A stretch of DNA of 64,000 bases from an uncultured Archangium sp. GTDB taxonomy: Bacteria; Myxococcota; Myxococcia; Myxococcales; Myxococcaceae. The stretch lies in contig CAIVGN010000029.1 in assembly GCA_903905455.1 (NCBI GenBank), forward strand, positions 124,001 through 188,000, in the 5' to 3' direction. Under the pieces are notes generated by a model, which ran no database searches, had not been told where the DNA came from, and saw only the letters and a program-made list of their open reading frames with translations. Position numbers and translations under genes: made by a program. How positions within the stretch are numbered: position 1 is the stretch's first letter; each line of letters begins with the position of its first letter. Of this stretch, positions 63,709-64,000 are shown one piece after another.

Positions 63709-64000
63709 ATGCGACGACTGATGGTGGTGCTCCTCGCCGGCCTCCTTTTCTCCTGCGAGGAGCCCCAGAAGGCGGATGCCCGCCTGAAGGTGGAGGCCAC
63801 GACGGACTTCGTGGCCCAGGGCAAGTCGGAGCTGGCCGCCGGGCGCGCCGCGGCGGCGGCCAACGAGTTCAAGAAGGCCATCTCCGCGACCCCCGAGGAC
63901 GTGAACCTCTACCTGCTGCTGGCCGACGCCTACCGCATGGCCGGCAACGAAGCGGGCGCGACGTTGACCCTCAAGCAGGCCGAGTCGGTGGCCGGCGTGC
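63709..64000 (+). CDS. TPR-type lipoprotein (3' partial)
   Basis: The start MRRLMVVLLAGLLFSC gives a lipobox (Cys16). The next 80 residues contain a first tetratricopeptide-like repeat (AANEFKKAISATPEDVNLYL and LADAYRMAGNEAGATLTLKQ). The frame remains open at base 64000, so the gene is cut by the right edge. It resembles the 31455 TPR lipoprotein in architecture, not in close sequence. Confidence 0.75.
   Translation, partial: MRRLMVVLLAGLLFSCEEPQKADARLKVEATTDFVAQGKSELAAGRAAAAANEFKKAISATPEDVNLYLLLADAYRMAGNEAGATLTLKQAESVAGV

Overview
The window is about 64 kb of GC-rich DNA with very high coding density. There is no intergenic stretch over 300 bases, many genes overlap by 1 or 4 bases (TGATG, ATGA, GTGA), and GTG or TTG starts are common. 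Several traits point to a member of the Myxococcota, probably near Myxococcales. These are many lipoproteins with Asp-Ala-Gly-rich stretches after the lipobox, a Ser/Thr kinase of HRDVTPEN type, an AgmX/PglI-type C-terminal domain protein, PEGA and DUF4388/PATAN-type signalling proteins, and a CHASE2 cyclase. Species cannot be named from the sequence. I see no phage, insertion sequence, CRISPR array or obviously foreign segment.

Left part (1-23 kb): glycine cleavage genes gcvT (cut by the left edge), gcvH and gcvP with coaD between gcvH and gcvP; a Ser/Thr kinase; truA with an overlapping membrane protein; a tRNA-Leu(CAG) with its own promoter and a clear terminator; a complete isc operon (iscS-iscU-iscA-hscB-hscA-fdx) on the minus strand behind two GGAC-N7-GTCC inverted repeats; an SPFH protein; a short DsbD; and a minus-strand set of ChaN-like protein, PlsB and a PEGA protein.

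Middle (23-48 kb): a TonB-dependent receptor with an unusual N-terminal extension, coupled to a lipoprotein that has only the C-terminal domain of 5'-nucleotidases; two tandem ribbon-helix-helix-like proteins; a large polytopic membrane protein; an Mrp/ApbC Fe-S carrier; and a four-carbon acyl-CoA set (hydroxybutyryl-CoA dehydrogenase, crotonase, two acyl-CoA dehydrogenases). After these come a KAS III-like thiolase-fold enzyme, an M1 aminopeptidase, a compact run of small membrane proteins (holin-X-like, DUF883-like, YtxH-like) and a CHASE2 adenylate/guanylate cyclase.

Right part (48.8-59.3 kb) is the most distinctive. Eight minus-strand genes run almost without gaps: MFS transporter, lipoprotein, lipid-anchored alpha/beta hydrolase, outer-membrane barrel, second lipoprotein paralogous to the first, a 95-residue PhaE-like protein, an acyl-CoA synthetase, and a PHA synthase (PhaC). 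Divergent from them are phaR, a phasin and a PhaB/FabG-like reductase. TGCA-N-TGCA-type motifs, which resemble possible PhaR operators, sit before the MFS gene, phaR and the phasin. I infer a surface-to-granule pathway: hydrolyse an external ester or lipid, bring the acid in, activate it with CoA and polymerise it. The acyl-CoA genes at 32-38 kb could feed the same monomer pool.

The right end has dapF, a GAF/degenerate GGDEF protein, a receiver-PATAN protein with a possible degenerate GTPase domain, and a TPR lipoprotein cut by the right edge.
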